In this document: positions 25,953 through 34,462 of the stretch, in pieces
How positions within the stretch are numbered: position 1 is the stretch's first letter
Layout of the letters: the number at the start of each line of letters is the position of its first letter
NCBI GenBank assembly: GCA_017540905.1
Contig: JAFYAC010000006.1
Location: 1 to 60,483, forward strand
DNA length: 60,483 bases
DNA from: Kiritimatiellia bacterium
GTDB lineage: Bacteria; Verrucomicrobiota; Kiritimatiellia; CAIQIC01; Lenti-01
Reading direction: 5' to 3'
Program-made: the position numbers and the translations under genes
The notes under the pieces: generated by a model
What the model saw: the letters and a program-made list of their open reading frames with translations, nothing else
What the model was told of the DNA's origin: nothing
The model's database searches: none

Positions 25953-26776
25953 ACAAGCCCCCCAACAGCCGCGTCAACCTCGACAAGGCCATAGAGCGCC
26001 TTTACGGAACGGGCGCAAAGTTCGTCGAGGCGCGCTCGCTTGTCGCAAACGCGGTCGTAGGGCAGTTCCTGCCGGATGGCGTGGCCAAGGGCGGGACGGC
26101 CCTCAAACTGCGGTTTGGCCCCGTCGGGTTCCGGGCAACCCGCGATCTCGATGCCGCACGCCGGGGCGATGTCGGGGAATTCGAGCGCATTCTGGGCGAC
26201 CGTCTCAAGGTGGGTTGGTGCGGCTTCACCGGCTCGATCGCTCCTGGCCGTCCGGCCCGTCCGCGCGGAGTCCCCCACGAATATGTCATGCGGCCGTTCG
26301 AGGTTCGCCTTGCCTATCGCGGCAGGCCTTGGTGCACGGTCGCCCTGGAAGTCGGCCACAACGAAATCGGCGACGCTGACGAACCGGAACGCATTTTGTC
26401 GCCCGGCGTCGTGGCCATGTTCGAAGCGTTGGGATTTCCCGCTCCGGGCCCGGTTCCGCTCATGCCGATTCCTTACCAGATTGCGCAAAAGCTCCACGGG
26501 GCGACGGAGCCCAGCAGCCGTCGCGTCCACGACCTTGTCGACTTGCAGCTGATTCTCGCCCAAGGCGAGCCGGATTGGCCGAAGACGCGGGCGGTGTGCA
26601 TCCGCCTCTTCGACTACCGACGCCTCCAGCCGTGGCCACCGGTGTTGGCGCCCGCCGCCGATTGGCCTGCGCTTTACGCGGAGCACGCGCAAAGGTTGTC
26701 CGTGTTGCCGACTCTCGAAGAAGCCGTTGCGTGGACAGAGCGCCTGATTGCCCGCATCGACGCGGCCCAAGGGTGA
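25949..26776 (+). CDS. AbiEii-type nucleotidyltransferase toxin
   Basis: 275 residues. The nucleotidyltransferase signature is present: KGGTALKLRFG followed by FRATRDLD. The middle shows MRPFEVRLAYRGRPWCTVALEVG, and IPYQIAQKLHGATEPSSRRVHDLVD gives the conserved K...H...R.HDLVD block of AbiEii/AbiGii toxins. These toxins use GTP or another NTP and block growth during phage infection in known AbiE systems. The start is fixed by the overlap with AbiEi. Confidence 0.85.
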   Translation: MNKPPNSRVNLDKAIERLYGTGAKFVEARSLVANAVVGQFLPDGVAKGGTALKLRFGPVGFRATRDLDAARRGDVGEFERILGDRLKVGWCGFTGSIAPGRPARPRGVPHEYVMRPFEVRLAYRGRPWCTVALEVGHNEIGDADEPERILSPGVVAMFEALGFPAPGPVPLMPIPYQIAQKLHGATEPSSRRVHDLVDLQLILAQGEPDWPKTRAVCIRLFDYRRLQPWPPVLAPAADWPALYAEHAQRLSVLPTLEEAVAWTERLIARIDAAQG

Positions 26777-26799
26777 GACGGGGAAATCCCTGGCATAGC

Positions 26800-27063
26800 G
26801 GGCGGGCCGCCCGCGCTCCGACAGCCTTCCGAGTCCGCGGAGCGGTTTTCATGCTTTTCAATGTTGCTTCCTCTCCCTCAAAACCATTTGAGTCCCCGAA
26901 GCGGCATTCGAGATATTCATGTAGTTTCCCTCCTCCCGCCTCCCTTCCTCCCTCCCTCCGCCATGGCGCGGCAGGATGCCGCACCCCCGGAAGTGGCGCG
27001 GGGGCTTCTGGAGAAGCATCGCGGGATTGCCGGATGTGCGGCTTCCGGGTGCGACGCTGGGCG
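26800..27063. repeat. Module-A doublet and module-B fragment
   Basis: Module-A submodules start at about 26831 (GAGTCCGCGGAGCGGTTTTC) and 26889 (degenerate GAGTCCCCGAAGCGGCATTC). Module B is at 26964-27063, without the ATTACGGAAAACATTG end. Confidence 0.7.
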
Positions 27064-27094
27064 GGGCTCCAGATGATGCCCAGGCGTTTGCCCG

Positions 27095-27332
27095 GGTTCC
27101 GGCTGGTTGCCGCGGTGGCAACCTGAATGCATTGCATCGGGACCCCGCCATCGCCAGTATGGTTCCATCAGAGGATGTTGAATGTTCGGAATCCCAACCA
27201 ATTGGTACGGAAAGAAATCCATCATTTCCGACGAGCCGCGGGATGAAAAATGCCAGATCGAGGTGAAAGATTATGTGGGAGGAGGGCGAGTATGGGAGTG
27301 AAGGGTGGTGTGTGGACATGGTGTCCGACCGC
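27095..27332. repeat. Second copy of composite repeat (modules H and D)
   Basis: Module H at 27095-27262 (TTGCCGCGGTGGCAA hairpin, GAATGCATTGC, GTTCGGAA) matches 18937-19110. Module D at 27262-27332 matches 19276-19346, here without the module-C insertion. Orientation is the same in both copies, and the DGR plus AbiE genes lie between them. Confidence 0.7.
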
Positions 27333-27428
27333 CCGGGAAAACCATTTTGCCGTTGGATGCCGGCGGGTGCCGGCGACGGCGGCGAGGAAGAAGGAAGCAT
27401 GAGGCAAAAGCCTCGGAAAGGAAGCGAA

Positions 27429-27677
27429 ATGAGTTCGAAATGCCGATTCTGCGGATCGACGTCCTACGGAAGCTGTTCGTACAGCCCGTCGGGCAAGCAC
27501 GAGCACCGGGACGACGAGAGGCACTGCGAATTCTGCGGATCGACGTCTTACGGGAGCTGTTCGTACAGTCCGAGCGGGAAGCACCGCCACGGGCCGGGGG
27601 GCGGCAAGTGCATCTGGTGCGGTTCGACTTCGATGGGGAGCTGTTCGTACAGTCCGTCGGGGAAGCACGAGCACTAG
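27429..27677 (+). CDS. Triple zinc-motif repeat protein
   Basis: 82 residues from an ATG behind AAAGGAAG. The protein is three near-identical units of about 25-26 residues, each C-x-x-C-G-S-T-S followed by [Y/M]GSCSYSPSGKH-x-H. Two Cys at the start and Cys plus two His at the end could bind one zinc per unit. The DNA is repetitive too, so the units arose by tandem duplication. Similar single or double units occur in small proteins of several phyla, but I know no assigned function. It might form a compact metal-stabilised rod. Confidence 0.75.
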   Translation: MSSKCRFCGSTSYGSCSYSPSGKHEHRDDERHCEFCGSTSYGSCSYSPSGKHRHGPGGGKCIWCGSTSMGSCSYSPSGKHEH

Positions 27678-27715
27678 AACAGCGCAACGTCAAAACAACC
27701 GTCTTTGTCGTGCCC

Positions 27716-27833
27716 GGGTAGGGCGGGCAGTCCCCTGCCCGCCGTGTCGAAAGGGATGAGGCATGAAGGCAAGATGGAAGCTTGCCAGGCGCTTGCCAGG
27801 CACACGGCGGCGAAGGGACTCGCCGCCCTACCC
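27716..27833. repeat. Module-E inverted-repeat element (copy 1)
   Basis: 118 bp starting GGGTAGGGCGGGCAGTCCC and ending GGGACTCGCCGCCCTACCC, i.e. imperfect terminal inverted repeats, with an internal GGCAAG...CTTGCC stem. An inverted copy lies at 30776-30892. It resembles a MITE. Confidence 0.8.
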
Positions 27834-27939
27834 AGCATTCGACAGAACAAGCTCTACAATGTACCAGAGGCCGGGTGTTTGGAAGCCGCGATGCAGGGGA
27901 ATTACAGGCGGTTTCCCGGGAAAAGCGGGAGCTGATGAA

Positions 27940-28317
27940 ATGGGTGCGAGGCGAATGGTCGATGCCCGGCGCAAAGGGCAAAAAGGACATGACGGGAAGG
28001 CACGGAGGGGGCCGCTGGGATGCGTCGATGGCTTCACGGTGGTGGAGTGGCGGGAGTTCCTGCTGAGGACCAATGACGTTCCTGCGGAACTGCTGGAGAA
28101 ATGTCCGTGGGACAAGTTCACGGGTTTCGATTGGGCGGGGCTGCTGTTCGGGAAAAAGAAGTTGGGACGCTATTGCCCCTGGAAAACGTTCGACAAGGAC
28201 GATTGGAGAATCCTCCTGTTTTTCCACCCGGAGTACCGGAAGGAATTCGAGGTCCATTCCGGGCTGAAAGACGAGGACCTCCATGTGGAAGACCCGGGGC
28301 CGATCGGGTGGCTTTGA
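27940..28317 (+). CDS. Small Trp-motif repeat protein
   Basis: 125 residues from the ATG at 27940 (GGGAG about 10 bases upstream); starts at 27859 or 27955 are possible. The C-terminal part repeats a motif: AELLEKCPWDKFTGFDWAGL, then RYCPWKTFDKDDWRILLFFH, that is C-x-W-x-x-[FL]-x-x-x-[DW]W-x-x-LL. This resembles longer tandem 'CxWxKLxGxDWxxLL' repeat proteins of PVC and gut bacteria, which have no assigned function. The 5' end lies just after the module-E element. Confidence 0.6.
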   Translation: MGARRMVDARRKGQKGHDGKARRGPLGCVDGFTVVEWREFLLRTNDVPAELLEKCPWDKFTGFDWAGLLFGKKKLGRYCPWKTFDKDDWRILLFFHPEYRKEFEVHSGLKDEDLHVEDPGPIGWL

Positions 28318-28337
28318 TTGGCGGTGGAGAGGTGCAG

Positions 28338-29165
28338 ATGAAGACGTCGGCGGACAGAGGCAGGATGACGGATAAGGGGCCGGGCAGGACGGACTGGCAC
28401 GTGCACATCGGTGCGTTCGCCGATGCCTACTACCGGGCGGAAGACGTGTTCGGCGCATTGCGGGCGGCAGGGACGACGGAGGTGTGGTTTTCTTCCACGA
28501 CATCCGGGTTCGGGTTGCAAATCGGGGGGAAACCGGCGGGCGCGGGTGCCGTTTACCGGTACATCCGGGGGGAGATGGGCGATGCGCTGGCGGCGGCGGA
28601 AAGAACGGGAATGAAGGCCCATGCCCTGTATTGGGTGATGCCGGAGGTGCATTGCGCCCCCGACGCGCCCGTCCGCCTCGCACGGGCCATGGAGGAACTG
28701 CCCTACGAGGGGTTCAAGCTCCATCCGAGCGGCAATGCCTGGGATTGGGACGATCCGGCGGTCGAGCGGCTGGCCGATGAGGTGTTCGCGTTCGCCGGGG
28801 AACGCGGAATGCGGGTGGTGGTCCATTGCGGCCCGGACCCCACCGAGCGGCCGGCGGTGTTCGAGCGGTTCGTGGCACGTCATCCCGGCGCGACGGTCCA
28901 GCTCGCGCATTGCCGTCCGCTGAAAGAGACGTGCCAGATGCTGAGGAAACATCCCAACACGGTCTGCGACACGGCATTTGCTGCCAAGGCGACGCAGGTG
29001 GCCATCCGCGCGTTCGGGTTGGGGAACAGGATGGTGCACGGCACGGACTTCCCGGCGACGCATTGGTACGCGAACCGCGAAACCCCTCCGACGGGGACGG
29101 TGCCGGCGATGGATTTGGCGGAATTCGCGTTGCGGACGGGCGGCGGCGGATGGGAGGAAGAATGA
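28338..29165 (+). CDS. Amidohydrolase-superfamily metal-dependent hydrolase
   Basis: 275 residues from an ATG behind GGAGAGG. TIM-barrel amidohydrolase markers: DWHVHIG (metal-binding H-x-H), YEGFKLHP (candidate Lys), MRVVVHCG, VQLAHCRPL and MVHGTDFPA (late Asp). This fits the TatD/amidohydrolase-2 group. The substrate cannot be read from the sequence. It overlaps the next gene by an ATGA, so it shares an operon with a GT9 glycosyltransferase. Confidence 0.75.
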   Translation: MKTSADRGRMTDKGPGRTDWHVHIGAFADAYYRAEDVFGALRAAGTTEVWFSSTTSGFGLQIGGKPAGAGAVYRYIRGEMGDALAAAERTGMKAHALYWVMPEVHCAPDAPVRLARAMEELPYEGFKLHPSGNAWDWDDPAVERLADEVFAFAGERGMRVVVHCGPDPTERPAVFERFVARHPGATVQLAHCRPLKETCQMLRKHPNTVCDTAFAAKATQVAIRAFGLGNRMVHGTDFPATHWYANRETPPTGTVPAMDLAEFALRTGGGGWEEE

Positions 29166-30226
29166 GGAGAGTGGCCTATTTTCCGCACGACCGGCCGGGG
29201 GACGCGCTGGTGGACGTCGGGCAGTTGCCGGCGTTGCGGCGGATTTACGGGCCGTGCGAAATCGTCGCGTTCTGCACGGAGGCGAACCGGGAGCTGTTCG
29301 GGTGTCTGGCGTGGTGCGACGCGGTGGAGGTTTACGAGCCGGGGCGGGATTGGACGGAGGAAGAACGTGCGGCGTTCGGGAGGTTCGAAGCCGTGTTCAA
29401 CACGCGGCACGACGCCGACGCGTTCCGGCGGGCTTGCGCGCTGGAGTCGAAGGCCCGCTACGGGTACGAGACGAGCGAGGTGTCGGGGAAGGCGTGCCGG
29501 GAGGGCTACACGGCGCATCTGCCGCTGTCGATGTGGGACGACGAGGACCTGCGCTGGAAGACGGGCGTGTGCGAGCAGGGGGCGGCGCTGGTGCGGTTGG
29601 TGGAGCCGGGGTTCCATATCGGTTTTCCGCGGCTGGGAGAGGGGGATTTCCGTGTGGACGAGCCGGAGGGGTGGTCGGGGGCGTGGCGGGAGCCGGGGAA
29701 AACGGTGTTGGTTTTGCCGGGGGCCGGTTCGGAAGGAAAGCGATGGCCGATGGAGCGGTTTCTGGAGCTGGCCCGGGAGGTGCGGGCGCAGGGCTTGGAG
29801 GCGGTGTTCCAGGTCGGGCCGTGCGAGCGGTCGTTGGGACAAGAGGCGGCGGCGGCGGGATTCGAGGTCGCCGACACGCCGAGTTGGGGGCGGATGGCCG
29901 CGATGATGCGGCGGGCCCGGTGCGTGGTCGGGAACGACACGGGGCCGATGCACTTGGCGGCGATGCTGGGGTGTCCGACGTTGACGCTGTATTTCCACGG
30001 GCACGAGGGAACGTGGTTCCCCTACGGGGAAGACGGGCGGGCGGTCCACATCGCCTTGAGCCCCAGGTGTTCGAGGACCCGTTGCCTGGAAAACTGTCCG
30101 GAGGCGGCAGCATGCAGGAGGGCCATCGCGTACGAAACGGTGGCGACGGTGTGGAAGACGATGTGGGGAGGGAAAGAAGCAATCGAAAACAAACAAAAGG
30201 AGAAAATCCATGCTGACGAGAGATGA
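29162..30226 (+). CDS. GT9-family glycosyltransferase (heptosyltransferase-like)
   Basis: 354 residues. The N-terminal part opens with MRRVAYFPHDRPGDALVDVG (usual family form: GD.l...P.l..l). The C-terminal nucleotide-sugar domain has VLVLPGAGSEGKRWP and CVVGNDTGPMHLAAMLGCP. The second is the hallmark of ADP-heptose:LPS heptosyltransferases. The CSRTRCLENCPEAAAC near the end matches the Cys-rich loop seen in such enzymes. It probably modifies a surface glycan; acceptor unknown. Confidence 0.8.
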   Translation: MRRVAYFPHDRPGDALVDVGQLPALRRIYGPCEIVAFCTEANRELFGCLAWCDAVEVYEPGRDWTEEERAAFGRFEAVFNTRHDADAFRRACALESKARYGYETSEVSGKACREGYTAHLPLSMWDDEDLRWKTGVCEQGAALVRLVEPGFHIGFPRLGEGDFRVDEPEGWSGAWREPGKTVLVLPGAGSEGKRWPMERFLELAREVRAQGLEAVFQVGPCERSLGQEAAAAGFEVADTPSWGRMAAMMRRARCVVGNDTGPMHLAAMLGCPTLTLYFHGHEGTWFPYGEDGRAVHIALSPRCSRTRCLENCPEAAACRRAIAYETVATVWKTMWGGKEAIENKQKEKIHADER

Positions 30227-30587
30227 AAAAGAACTGCTGGAAGCCATGAAGGAGCAGATGGACGACGAGCAGAAAGAGGCCTTGAGCGAAATGCCCGAGG
30301 AGGAGCTCAAGGAGTTTCTGCGAGAGGCGAAGAAAGAAATGGAGAAGGAAATGCGCCGCCAGGGCGTCTCCCCGGAGGCGGAAGGGTGCATGGGGAAAAT
30401 CCGTGATCTGCGGGATTGTCCATGGGGGGAAGTGATCCGTGACAGTGGAAAGTACAATTTTGGAAACCCCCTTCCTGCACTTATCCTCAAGATACTGCTG
30501 AAAATAGGATCCACCAAGGTTGGGTGCGGCTTCATGATTGTCGTCGCCATCGTGATCGCGATTGCCATTGCGGTGGGCAATTCATGA
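30210..30587 (+). CDS. Small tail-anchored membrane protein
   Basis: 125 residues from an ATG behind AAAAGGAGA, overlapping the GT9 gene by 17 bases. The N-terminal 50 residues are a highly charged helix (KEQMDDEQKEALSEMPEEEL). The C-terminus is one hydrophobic helix (GFMIVVAIVIAIAIAVGN). It is probably a cytoplasmic coiled coil tethered to the membrane. Family not recognised. Confidence 0.65.
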   Translation: MLTRDEKELLEAMKEQMDDEQKEALSEMPEEELKEFLREAKKEMEKEMRRQGVSPEAEGCMGKIRDLRDCPWGEVIRDSGKYNFGNPLPALILKILLKIGSTKVGCGFMIVVAIVIAIAIAVGNS

Positions 30588-30607
30588 TTTGGCCTCTCAG
30601 AAGTTTT

Positions 30608-30892
30608 CCACCCACATGGTCGCGCGGGAGCGCGACCCTCCCGTGCGCTCTCCACGGGGAGGGACGCGCTTCTGCGCGTCCGCGAAAGAAAAGGTGAAGA
30701 CACAATGGACGGCGGCCACGCTGTTTCCGAGCCCGCTCTCGTACAGCGCAAGGCTTGTTCTTCCGCGTGTTTCCGGGGTAGGGCGGCGAGTCCCTTCGCC
30801 GCCGTGTGCCGGTCAGGCGCATGGGAAGATTCCCATTTGCCTTCGTGCCGCGTCCCTTTCGCGCGGCGGGCAGGGGACTGCCCGCCCTACCC
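30608..30892. repeat. Module C (reversed) and module E (inverted copy 2)
   Basis: Module C at about 30612-30682 (GGTCGCGCGGGAGCGCGACC, then GGACGCGCTTCTGCGCGTCC). Module E at 30776-30892 is the reverse complement of 27716-27833 with about 85% identity by eye. The gap 30588-31029 has no gene. Confidence 0.8.
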
Positions 30893-31029
30893 GCCCGGGC
30901 CCGGCAAACACGAATGTTTTGACTTTGCGCGGTACTGGAATGGCTTTCCCAAAGCAAGCAAAACCCTTGCTTCGGGGGCTCGCCCCGATATAGTTGCCAA
31001 GTCGGCTCATGCCAGAAAGGAAGGAAACG

Positions 31030-31779
31030 ATGGATACCATGCTTGATTTTTCGGCCAGCGAGGAAAACAAGGCGAAGAACGAGGTGTACGTGGCGCAGCG
31101 GTCGATCCCGATCGAACGGGACGGGAGCGCGGTTGCACTGTACTGGGGCGTCGGGGTGGCCGGGGTGGCGGCGCTGGCGTACCTGCTGGCCAAGAGGCCG
31201 CTGGATGCGGGGCTGGTTCCCAACCTGCTCGCGGGGCTGGGGGCGCTGGTGCCCTTCGCGCTGCTGTTCTGGCGGAAGAAGGCGACGGCGAGCCACTTCC
31301 AGGGGCTGATGCAGAAGATCAACGGGCTGGCGTCCGAAATCGACAACTACATCGACCAGCAGATCGACATCCTGAAGAACGTGGCGCCGCTCGTGGAGAA
31401 GTCGGTGGAGCTGGACAAGGACGTGATGAAGAGCGTGGCGGCGTTCCGCGGCGGGGTGGACATCACCAACGAGAACCGCAACGCGGTCGCGGGCCAGGTT
31501 TCGGCGACGTACCGGGCGCTGGTGCCGCACATGGAGGCGTATCCCGAGCTGAAGGCGCACGCCGTCATCGCCGAGGCCATGCAGAAGGCGGAACACCTGC
31601 GCAAGGAAATCACGGCGGCCCGGACGCTCTACAACGACCGGGTGACGCAGTGGAACCGGGAGGTCTTCGAGTGGCCGGTCAAGCGGATGGTCGCGGCGGA
31701 GGAGCGGTACCGGACGCTGGTGCCCTTCGCCATCGACGCGGGGCGCAAGGAGGGGGCGCACCAGGTGTTCTTCCAGTGA
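31030..31779 (+). CDS. lemA: LemA-family membrane protein
   Basis: 249 residues from an ATG behind GAAAGGAAGGAAA. Two N-terminal membrane helices (about 35-50 and 57-80) are followed by a long helical domain typical of LemA (ENRNAVAGQVSATYRALVPH, AYPELKAHAVIAEAMQKAEH, ARTLYNDRVTQWNREVFEWP). LemA proteins sit in the inner membrane with a helical domain outside or in the periplasm; their role is not settled. The next gene is the kind of large membrane protein that often accompanies LemA. Confidence 0.85.
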   Translation: MDTMLDFSASEENKAKNEVYVAQRSIPIERDGSAVALYWGVGVAGVAALAYLLAKRPLDAGLVPNLLAGLGALVPFALLFWRKKATASHFQGLMQKINGLASEIDNYIDQQIDILKNVAPLVEKSVELDKDVMKSVAAFRGGVDITNENRNAVAGQVSATYRALVPHMEAYPELKAHAVIAEAMQKAEHLRKEITAARTLYNDRVTQWNREVFEWPVKRMVAAEERYRTLVPFAIDAGRKEGAHQVFFQ

Positions 31780-31887
31780 GGGGAAAAGCCTGGACAATCC
31801 GGGAAAACAAGAAAACTCCGATTTGTCCGATGCCTGCGCTAACGCTCCGGCAAAGCCTCCCCATGGTTTTCCCAAGCGCAACCCAAC

Positions 31888-31935
31888 GTGCGCAGCGACG
31901 GATGCCCCGGCCGCGGGGCATCCATCGCTGCGCAC
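31888..31935. terminator. Strong 21-bp hairpin between lemA and its partner
   Basis: Arms 31888-31908 and 31915-31935 pair over 21 bp with one mismatch around GGCCGC. There is no T-run right after it, so it may be a repeat or mRNA processing stem rather than a simple terminator. Confidence 0.6.
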
Positions 31936-32000
31936 ACTTTGACAATTTCCCAAAACCGGGCGGGCGGAACGGTCGCGAAGCCATCGGATGAACCGTTGCC

Positions 32001-33791
32001 ATGGTGGAAGACGTCTTTGAGCCTTTGGCGGAGTACCGGGAGCGGTTCCGGGAGGCGTTCGACAAGAACGCGAAGGAGATGTTCGAGCGGCTGCTGGCCG
32101 AGTCGGGCGTGGACGCGGAGGCCAATGCGGCCACCATGCGGGAGCTCGCCAAGCTGGAAAAGGAGAAGAGGGGGATTGAAAAACAGCTCTCCCGGTGCCG
32201 CTGGCTGGCGGGGGCGTTGTGGGGAGGGGTTGCGGTCGCGGTCGTGCTTGCGGTGGTGCAGTTCGCCGCGGTACGGGACGGGCGCGGGGGGGATTGGGGC
32301 GCGCTGATTCCGGTTTGGCTTGCGCTGGCCGCCGGGGCCGCCTGGGTGGCGCTGGGGCGGGTGCATCCGAGGATGCGCGAGCTCAAGGCCGGCATCGGGG
32401 ATTTGGCGTCGCGGTGCCAGGCCAAGCGCGACGAGGGATGGCAGCAGATGGCGCCGCTCAACGCGCTGTTCGACTGGGATGTGGTGGCGCAGCTCACGGA
32501 GCGGACCGTGCCGCGCATCGCCATGGATCGGCGCTTCACCCGGGGGCGGCTGAGGGAGCTGCGGGAGTGCTTCGGGTGGGACGACGGGTTCCACGAGGAC
32601 AAATCCATCGTCAACGCGCAGAGCGGGGAGATCAACGGAAATCCGTTCGTGCTGGCCAGCACGCTCGAACGGACCGACGGCACGAAGACGTACCGGGGGC
32701 ATCTGGACATCTCCTGGAGGGAATACGTCACCGGCAACAACGGCAACGGCCGTTGGGAGACCAAGCACGAGCGGCTCCACGCGTCCGTCACGAAGTTCTG
32801 CCCCGTCTACAGCGACCACCATTACCTGATCTACGGGTGCGAGGCGGCGCCGGGGCTCTCGTTCTCGCGCAAGCCCCGCCGCCTCTCGGGCATGGAGGAC
32901 AACGCCGCCACCCGGTTCTTCAAGAAGCAGTCCCTCAGGCGGCTGGAGCGCAAGGCCGCGAAGCTGGGGGCGGGCGACTTCACGGTGATGGCGAACGAGG
33001 AGTTCGACATCCTCTTCCACGCCATCGACCGGGACGACGAGCACCAGTTCCGGCTGCTCTTCACGCCGCTGGCCCAGCAGCAGATGGTGGCGCTGCTGAA
33101 GGACAAGGAAGTGGGGTTCGGGGACGACTTCACGTTCGGCAAGAAGCGCAAGATCAACATCGTGACGGCCACGCACCTGGACAAGGCCAACCTCGACACC
33201 GACCCGGCGGGATATGCCCATTACGACCTGAAAATGGTGAGGCTGCGCTTCCTGACGTTCGCCAACGGCTACTTCAAGGCGTTCTATTTCGCGATGGCGC
33301 CGCTGCTGACCATTCCGCTCTACCAGCAGACGCGCACCCACGAAGACTTCTGGAAGACGCCGGAGGACCGGCGGCCGAACTTCTGGGAATTCGAGGCGCT
33401 GGCCAATTACGAGGGCGAGAAGCTGTTCCGGCATCCCGACGCCGCGACGCGCAGCATCCTGCGGGCGGGCGGGGTCACGCCCGGCGGAAAGGACAACGAG
33501 TGCACGGTCGACATCACGGCGTACGGCTACGAGGGGATTCCCCATGTCACGCACGTCAAAGTGCACGGCCGGGACGGGCACGACCACGACGTCCCCGTCG
33601 AATGGATCGAATACGTTCCCGTCGAGCGGACCGTCCCCATGGCCGTGACGGAGCGGACGGATTTGACGCTGCCCGGCTTCCGGGCGCTCGTGGCGGAAAA
33701 CGAGGCCATGAGAGAGGCGGTGTTCAGGTCAGGGGTGGCGTCGCCCGACCGGCACTTCAGGAGGAACCTCATTGCGTTCGTGGGAGAGTGA
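32001..33791 (+). CDS. Large LemA-associated membrane protein (DUF3137-like)
   Basis: 596 residues. A charged N-terminal helix is followed by two membrane helices (about 72-92, LAGALWGGVAVAVVLAVVQF; and 100-118), then a large soluble domain. That domain has KTYRGHLDISWREYVTG, NANEEFDILFHA-like and RLLFTPLAQQQMVALLKDK stretches. The 'FDxLFxxxxxDxxxxRxLxTP..q..m..l' section matches the pattern of DUF3137-type proteins that neighbour lemA in many genomes. No enzyme motif is visible. The start is the ATG at 32001; SD is weak. Confidence 0.65.
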   Translation: MVEDVFEPLAEYRERFREAFDKNAKEMFERLLAESGVDAEANAATMRELAKLEKEKRGIEKQLSRCRWLAGALWGGVAVAVVLAVVQFAAVRDGRGGDWGALIPVWLALAAGAAWVALGRVHPRMRELKAGIGDLASRCQAKRDEGWQQMAPLNALFDWDVVAQLTERTVPRIAMDRRFTRGRLRELRECFGWDDGFHEDKSIVNAQSGEINGNPFVLASTLERTDGTKTYRGHLDISWREYVTGNNGNGRWETKHERLHASVTKFCPVYSDHHYLIYGCEAAPGLSFSRKPRRLSGMEDNAATRFFKKQSLRRLERKAAKLGAGDFTVMANEEFDILFHAIDRDDEHQFRLLFTPLAQQQMVALLKDKEVGFGDDFTFGKKRKINIVTATHLDKANLDTDPAGYAHYDLKMVRLRFLTFANGYFKAFYFAMAPLLTIPLYQQTRTHEDFWKTPEDRRPNFWEFEALANYEGEKLFRHPDAATRSILRAGGVTPGGKDNECTVDITAYGYEGIPHVTHVKVHGRDGHDHDVPVEWIEYVPVERTVPMAVTERTDLTLPGFRALVAENEAMREAVFRSGVASPDRHFRRNLIAFVGE

Positions 33792-33835
33792 CGAGGGAGG
33801 AGTGACGGGAGACGAGTGACGAGGGAGGAGATGCG

Positions 33836-34300
33836 GTGCGCCCGCTGCGCGGGCGGGACGTGGACGGGAATGGGCGCGGCTGGAAAGCCGCACCTCCGGA
33901 AGTGGCGCGGAAGTTTTGGCACAAGTGAGGCGTTGCTTCCGGGGGTGCGGCATCTTGCCGCGCCGGGATGGGGATGGCGCGGCCGACAGGCCGCACCGCA
34001 AACTCGTCACTCGTCTCTCGTCACTCGTCACTGCGGCCGAAGGCCGCTGCGGTGCGCCCGCTGCGCGGGCGGGACGTGGAAGGGACGGGCGCGGCTGGAA
34101 GCCGCACCTCCGGAAGTGACGTGGAAGTGGTGCTTCAAGTGGGGCGGGGGGCGCGGCTATGGGCGCGCCAGAGACGAGAGACGAGATGCGGTGCGCCCGC
34201 TGGCGCGGGCGTGAAGTGGAAGGAATGGGCGCGACAGGAAGCCGCACCTCCGGAAGTGGTGTGGAAGTGGTGCCTCAAGTGGGGTGGGGGGCGGCGCGGC
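33836..34300. repeat. Degenerate module-B array
   Basis: At least three copies of GCGGTGCGCCCGCTG...GGCGCGGCTGGAAGCCGCACCTCCGGAAGTG (about 33836, 34050, 34192), with GACGAGTGACGAG-type leads between. The gap 33792-34462 contains no supportable gene. Confidence 0.7.
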
Positions 34301-34462
34301 TTTGGGCGCGCCAGAGACGAGATGCGGTGTGCATGCTGGGCGGGTGGGGAGAGGCAAGGGAACGCGGGGGATGGGGGACGCAGGAGAGAGGAGGGGGGGC
34401 AAAGGACGGGGGCTTGTGTTCCGGGGGGCGGCATGGCATGGTGGGAAGAGAGAGGTGAGTGC

